A DNA stretch of 64,000 bases from Echinococcus granulosus (taxonomy: Eukaryota > Platyhelminthes > Cestoda > Cyclophyllidea > Taeniidae): assembly GCF_000524195.1 (NCBI RefSeq), contig NW_020170383.1, positions 197,666 through 261,665 of the forward strand, written 5' to 3'. The notes beneath the pieces are model-generated. The model was not told the origin of the DNA. It was given only the letters and a program-made list of their open reading frames with translations, and made no database searches. Numbering within the stretch: the stretch's first letter is position 1; every line of letters begins with the position of its first letter. This document shows positions 61,058-64,000 of the stretch, piece by piece. Both the position numbers and the translations under genes were made by a program.

Positions 61058-61483
61058 AAACGGATTCTCATTATTTTTATGATCAGGACTGAGGGCAGAC
61101 AGGCTAGTAGTGCGCCCAACTTTTCATGCCATTTTTTCACCGAGGTAGCTGTTGTAGTGAGTGCTTGAAATTAGTATTTTTAACAGGAGTTGAGTTTCAT
61201 TTTTCGTGCTTCCTTTGTGAGGTGACTTCCTGATCAAGGTTCTGAGGCGAATGTGCTAAACTGGTGACATCGAATGTTCTTTGCTTTGTCTAGTTTCCCA
61301 TGATGGTCGTCCTGACTGCACTAAACAATGCATTAGGTACTTAGATTCTGCCGAAAGCAAATTCTTCCTTTTTGTCTTCTAGATTGTCACGTACCACTGT
61401 TTCGAGGGTGGAGCCTTTAATTTGGACTACTGAAGGGCGGAGCAATTGTTGCGTCGAATGTTATGCATTACAAAATACCTGCT

Positions 61484-61497
61484 CCCCCCCCCCCCCC
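61484..61497. repeat. C14 homopolymer
   Basis: Fourteen consecutive C, about 430 bp from a G17 run on the same strand. Confidence 0.9.
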
Positions 61498-62553
61498 ATT
61501 TTTATTGATGGTCCGCCCAAATGTAGGAGCTTGTGATTCTCAAAAAAAGTGAATCGGAAGTCTGTCATGTCAAATAGTAATGGCGGCTTGCGTTGTGCAT
61601 CTCCAGCCGGTCGCCAACGTGCAGCAGCGCTTTTGTTTTAGCAGTTTACCCTAGTCTAGACATGATTCGCCCCTGGGTAAACAAACGTTCCATTTTTTGC
61701 TCTTCAGTGGTGGCTGACCCCACACCCCGACTGCCCTTGTTTGTCAAAGACAGATTCTGTTGTCAGTCTGTTGGCGGTTAAGGCTTTCGCTCGTGTTGTA
61801 GTACTGAGACGCCTACAGGTTCAAAAATTGCCCAGAGGAAGTGCCCGCCACGATGTCCGATTTATTTCATTAATTTTGTCACATCACTCCTATGGCCTGT
61901 CAACCTTGTCGAGCACAATTTTTCTATTCCGCTTCTAGATACACTAAGATCTCAGTGCCGCCGCATTTAGCCTGTTTTTCTGGGTTTGAGCCTCTCGTAA
62001 ACCGTAGCACCACTTGAGACTGTTAGCCATTACGCCAGAGAATTCCCTTTCACACCGAATAAATGTGAGGGATTGAAGAACTCATCCCATATTCCATTTA
62101 CCGATAAGATGTCTCACCTGAATGTGGTCCTCCGGCATGCGAACTCCCCCTCCATCAAATCCCAGCGGCACATTAACGAATCGAGTCTACCCTGTCCTAA
62201 TGAGGGACTTCTACGAGGCTAATAGCCTCATACCAAGCCTGCTCCTGTTCACAAGTCGCTACAAAGCGTGTCCGACAAATGCTACTTTGTGGATTTGAGG
62301 CAGTGAATTGCCTGACAGCCCGCCGACAAGCGCTTCTGAGAAGTGCGCAAAGCCACTCCCTCTTGTTCAGTCACCCTAGATCACAATAACAACCGGGCTG
62401 TCCACCCGGATCAACAAAAACTGAAATCCAGACTAGCAGTTGTAATTTCCACCACCCTAACGTTCACCCGGAGGTTAACTCTGCCCTTATCGGTTCATAA
62501 CCGGGAATGAATACGAGAGCTGGACCGTAATCAAGCGCAGCTATAAAAAATAC

Positions 62554-62559
62554 TTTATT
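62554..62559 (-). terminator. Polyadenylation signal of the AP endonuclease gene
   Basis: AATAAA on the minus strand, about 40 nt past the TGA at 62599-62601. Confidence 0.7.
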
Positions 62560-62598
62560 GAAGTAAATGCGTCAAATGGAGTTAAGATGAGTAATCTC

Positions 62599-63849
62599 TC
62601 ACTTAAAATTTAAATATAGAACAAGGGGACAGTGATCACTGCCAAGAATTCCGCACCGAATCTCTTGATCAACAACGCTGGAGATCATGCGACGCGAGAC
62701 AACGAAGTAATCAAGTCGCCTAAAGGAATAAAACAAAGGATTCAGAGCTCAAAGAGGTTAACTCACCAGCCAGAATTGGACTTCCTAGCGTTGTGACGCG
62801 CACTCCAATAAGTGTAGGCCCTCGCACGAGTTGGATAAAAATGACGATATGTGTCCACTAAATCGCAATCAGCCAACATTTCGGAAAAACCCTGACGTTC
62901 TTCGTCAGTAAAACCAGCAGATCTGTGATTCCCTGCTGGATTGGCTAGATCTAGGGGCAAGTCAAGTAATTGACACAGGACTAACCGATCTCTTCGTGAG
63001 AAACGTTGAGGTCGCCAGTCAAAATAACCGGTTTCTCTTTATCCAATTTCTTGATGTACTTACAAAGATCCTTATTCCACTCCTTTGTCCGGTAATCAAG
63101 TCTAACCAGTCCTTGTCCAGAGTTTGGAACATCTGAAATCGATTTAAAGTTTTAAAACCTCACTTACAAGCGTTGATAAGGTAGAAGTGCTCATACTCAG
63201 CCGTGATAATCCGGCCCTCCGTGTCATGTTTAGAGATACCGAGGCCATAGACTACGTTAAGGGGTTTTATTTTGGTGTAAAGACCTGTTCCAGAATAACC
63301 GGGCTTGTTTGCAGAATACCAATGAGGAGTGTATTCACCAATATTGGCTAGTGGAGGAATGTCCTTCTTGGCACACTTTATCTCCTGAATACACAAGACA
63401 TCTGGGGCTTCAGATTGGAGATAATCCAAACCACCATTCTAGAATAAATGTCATACTTGAAGAATGAAGCTCCTACCTTAATCCACGCACGCAAACCATT
63501 TACGTTCCACGAGGCAATCTTCATTTGCCAATAGCCATCCGTTTTGGGTGAAAAATTGCTAAGACTGCAAACGGAACCAGGGTACGTTTGGCACCACTCA
63601 AAGGGTGGAACTCGCATACTGGAACTGACGACTTTGCCATCACTGGCACTAGCAACGCTGCCGGCCTTAGTCGTAGTAACTTCTTCCTTCACCACTTTTG
63701 CCAGCTTGCGAGTTCGGGCAGTATTTTGAGACTTTTTCGCGGGTTTAGCTAATTTCGCTGGCTGATCCTTTTTTGAGGTGGCGAATTTAAGCTTTAAAAT
63801 AATGGTCAGTCTTCAATAACGGGTTAGATACCTGAGACTGTCTAGCCAT
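62599..63849 (-). CDS. APEX1: DNA-(apurinic or apyrimidinic site) endonuclease, APEX1/ExoIII family
   Basis: It cuts the DNA backbone 5' of abasic sites in base-excision repair, in the nucleus (and mitochondria in some animals). Exons (minus): 63849-63832, 63791-63477, 63438-63168, 63132-62986, 62950-62767, 62719-62599. Phases agree throughout; 351 residues, against 318 in human APE1. Residues 1-80 are Lys/Ala/Thr/Ser-rich ([20 protein letters not shown]), a longer basic tail where the human protein has its nuclear signal. Catalytic residues are all present: Asn of SWNVNGLR (102), Glu of CIQEIK (130), Tyr of YVPNSGQGL (202), Asp and Asn of TGDLNVSH (242, 244), the Asp of GWRLDYF, and Asp-His of LGSDHCP (340-341). 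ARSKN-like loop present as ARKSNSGW. Intron 1 is only 40 bp and exon 1 has only six codons. The start is the only ATG that joins in phase to exon 2. Confidence 0.96.
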
Positions 63850-64000
63850 AATTTTCAACCAATTTTGAAAGAAATGGGGACCCAAGGTCATCCGGTGCTC
63901 AAACATTATTTGATTAGGGAGCATAAAGAAAATCAAGCACAAATGCGCAGCTATTTTGGACCCCAAGTCATGCACAAAATGTGTTTGCATGTATATTTAA
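63850..64000 (-). promoter_or_regulatory. 5' flank of the AP endonuclease gene
   Basis: 150 nt upstream of the APEX1 start codon to the window edge; no promoter motif or acceptor site recognised. Confidence 0.3.

Larger units (their letters stand above)
60236..62598. other. Convergent 3' flanks of ACSL and APEX1
   Basis: No gene seen. It contains ATTAAA at 60555-60560 (possible ACSL polyadenylation signal), runs of G10 (60910-60919), G17 (61041-61057) and C14 (61484-61497), a perfect hairpin next to the G17 run, and AATAAA on the minus strand at 62554-62559 for APEX1. Confidence 0.6.

Noticed and set aside
1..64000. CRISPR array, bacterial operon, riboswitch or phage elements
   Set aside because: The window is plainly eukaryotic, with spliced genes and no spaced direct repeats of CRISPR type.

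Overview
This is eukaryotic genomic DNA: multi-exon genes with GT-AG introns from 40 bp to about 6 kb, AT-leaning non-coding sequence, decayed retrotransposon sequence, and two 100-N scaffold gaps. The intron style, gene density and protein character suggest an invertebrate, and a flatworm (tapeworm or fluke) is my best guess. That is inference; no single marker in the window proves it.

Layout. (1) About 2.3-13.65 kb, minus strand: the 5' half of a class-VI P4-ATPase (ATP11-type phospholipid flippase), four exons, the rest beyond the left edge or lost. (2) About 15.4-24.4 kb, plus strand: a complete paralogue, seven exons, 1,248 aa. The two lie head to head with 1.75 kb between start codons and share all comparable exon boundaries, so they look like an inverted duplication. 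(3) About 25.5-35.9 kb, minus strand: a gene built of small exons encoding a hydrophilic Ser/Lys/Glu/Gln-rich protein with no domain I recognise. Its 3' half contains duplicated exon modules (A, B, C) whose intron phases allow in-frame duplication. This is the least familiar and most interesting gene here. (4) About 35.9-42.2 kb: no gene I can support; it holds one copy of a dispersed repeat, one unexplained plus-strand ORF and a gap. (5) 42.26-60.24 kb, plus strand: a long-chain acyl-CoA synthetase (ACSL) in 15 coding exons, 715 aa as modelled, with a decayed Ty3/gypsy-like element and the second gap inside a 6-kb intron. (6) 60.2-62.6 kb: convergent 3' flanks with a 9-bp perfect hairpin, a G17 run and a C14 run. 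(7) 62.6-63.85 kb, minus strand: a complete APEX1-type AP endonuclease, six exons, 351 aa, one intron of only 40 bp.

How the genes relate. Flippases and ACSL both belong to membrane-lipid biology (aminophospholipid asymmetry; fatty-acid activation for phospholipid synthesis). They have separate promoters and I see no operon structure, so I do not claim a functional cluster. APEX1 is base-excision repair and unrelated. Three genes have an acceptor-like AG 3-21 nt upstream of the start codon, which fits 5'-UTR introns or spliced-leader trans-splicing. All splice calls were made by eye from GT/AG signals, reading-frame continuity and phase agreement; no search or alignment program was run.
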